Source: Bacillota bacterium | GTDB taxonomy: Bacteria > Bacillota > Clostridia > Lachnospirales > WQUN01 | Assembly: GCA_009782085.1 (NCBI GenBank) | Contig: WQUN01000078.1 | Span: 1-5,972 of the forward strand | Reading direction: 5' to 3' | Length of the DNA: 5,972 nucleotides | Shown: positions 5,876-5,972 of the stretch, one piece after another | Numbering within the stretch: position 1 is the stretch's first letter | Layout of the letters: the number at the start of each line of letters is the position of its first letter | Made by a program: the position numbers and the translations under genes | The notes under the pieces: generated by a model | The model's input: the letters and a program-made list of their open reading frames with translations, nothing else | What the model was told of the DNA's origin: nothing | Databases searched by the model: none

Positions 5876-5972
5876 AGTCGTTTCGTTTGAAATTGAGCTT
5901 CAAACTTCGCGCAAAACGCCCCTGAACAACAGTCGTTTCGCGCTCGTTTTCAGCTCATTTCAAATCGAAACG
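5876..5972. repeat. Repeat B: long imperfect palindrome at the window edge
   Basis: Positions 5879-5899 pair with 5952-5972. The reverse complement of the right arm, CGTTTCGATTTGAAATGAGC, matches the left arm CGTTTCGTTTGAAATTGAGC with two single-base gaps. Pairing continues more loosely inward (CGCGCAAAACG against CGTTTCGCGC), so nearly the whole block is one hairpin. AGTCGTTTCG occurs directly repeated at 5876-5885 and 5931-5940. The element may continue past the window. No coding sequence is seen. Confidence 0.65.

Noticed and set aside
5684..5890. Plus-strand open frame of 68 codons upstream of pyrF
   Set aside because: It is built entirely from the inverted repeat and repeat A, with no ribosome binding site or domain.

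Overview
This is a GC-rich bacterial stretch in which all five recognisable genes lie on the minus strand, between blocks of intergenic palindromic repeats. Read in the direction of transcription (right to left), it holds pyrF, pyrK and pyrD, then an amidase-signature hydrolase, then a Gfo/Idh/MocA-family oxidoreductase. The pyrF-pyrK-pyrD order, a class 1B dihydroorotate dehydrogenase paired with a PyrK electron-transfer subunit, the long bacterial form of orotidine decarboxylase and clear AGGAGG-type ribosome binding sites fit an anaerobic, Firmicutes-like bacterium or a relative. The sequence alone does not fix the phylum.

Layout. Positions 1-143 hold one complete copy of a palindromic element of about 100 bp (repeat A) and a fragment of a second repeat type. 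Positions 144-1175 encode the oxidoreductase, whose start region is a triplicated 15-bp unit. Positions 1176-1401 are non-coding and packed with two inverted repeats, one apparently nested beside the other. Positions 1402-2853 encode the amidase. Positions 2942-5647 are the compact pyr cluster, with an 8-nt pyrK/pyrD overlap and a 4-nt pyrF/pyrK overlap. Positions 5648-5972 are non-coding. They hold a plausible pyrF promoter, a perfect 25-bp inverted repeat, a second copy of repeat A lacking its right end, and a further long palindrome (repeat B) that reaches the window edge.

Function. PyrD and PyrK would form the NAD-linked dihydroorotate dehydrogenase, which makes orotate. PyrF decarboxylates OMP to UMP. 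No pyrE is seen between these two steps, nor is any PyrR-type leader. The amidase begins 88 nt after pyrD and may be read through from it, but its substrate is unknown. The oxidoreductase looks independent.

The genes themselves are ordinary. The parts worth a second look are the repeats: a 79-bp exact repeat flanking the whole gene block, apparent nesting of palindromic elements, repeated start-codon units in one gene, and an expanded, extra-cysteine iron-sulfur loop in PyrK. I found no convincing sign of a new defence, mobile or biosynthetic system.
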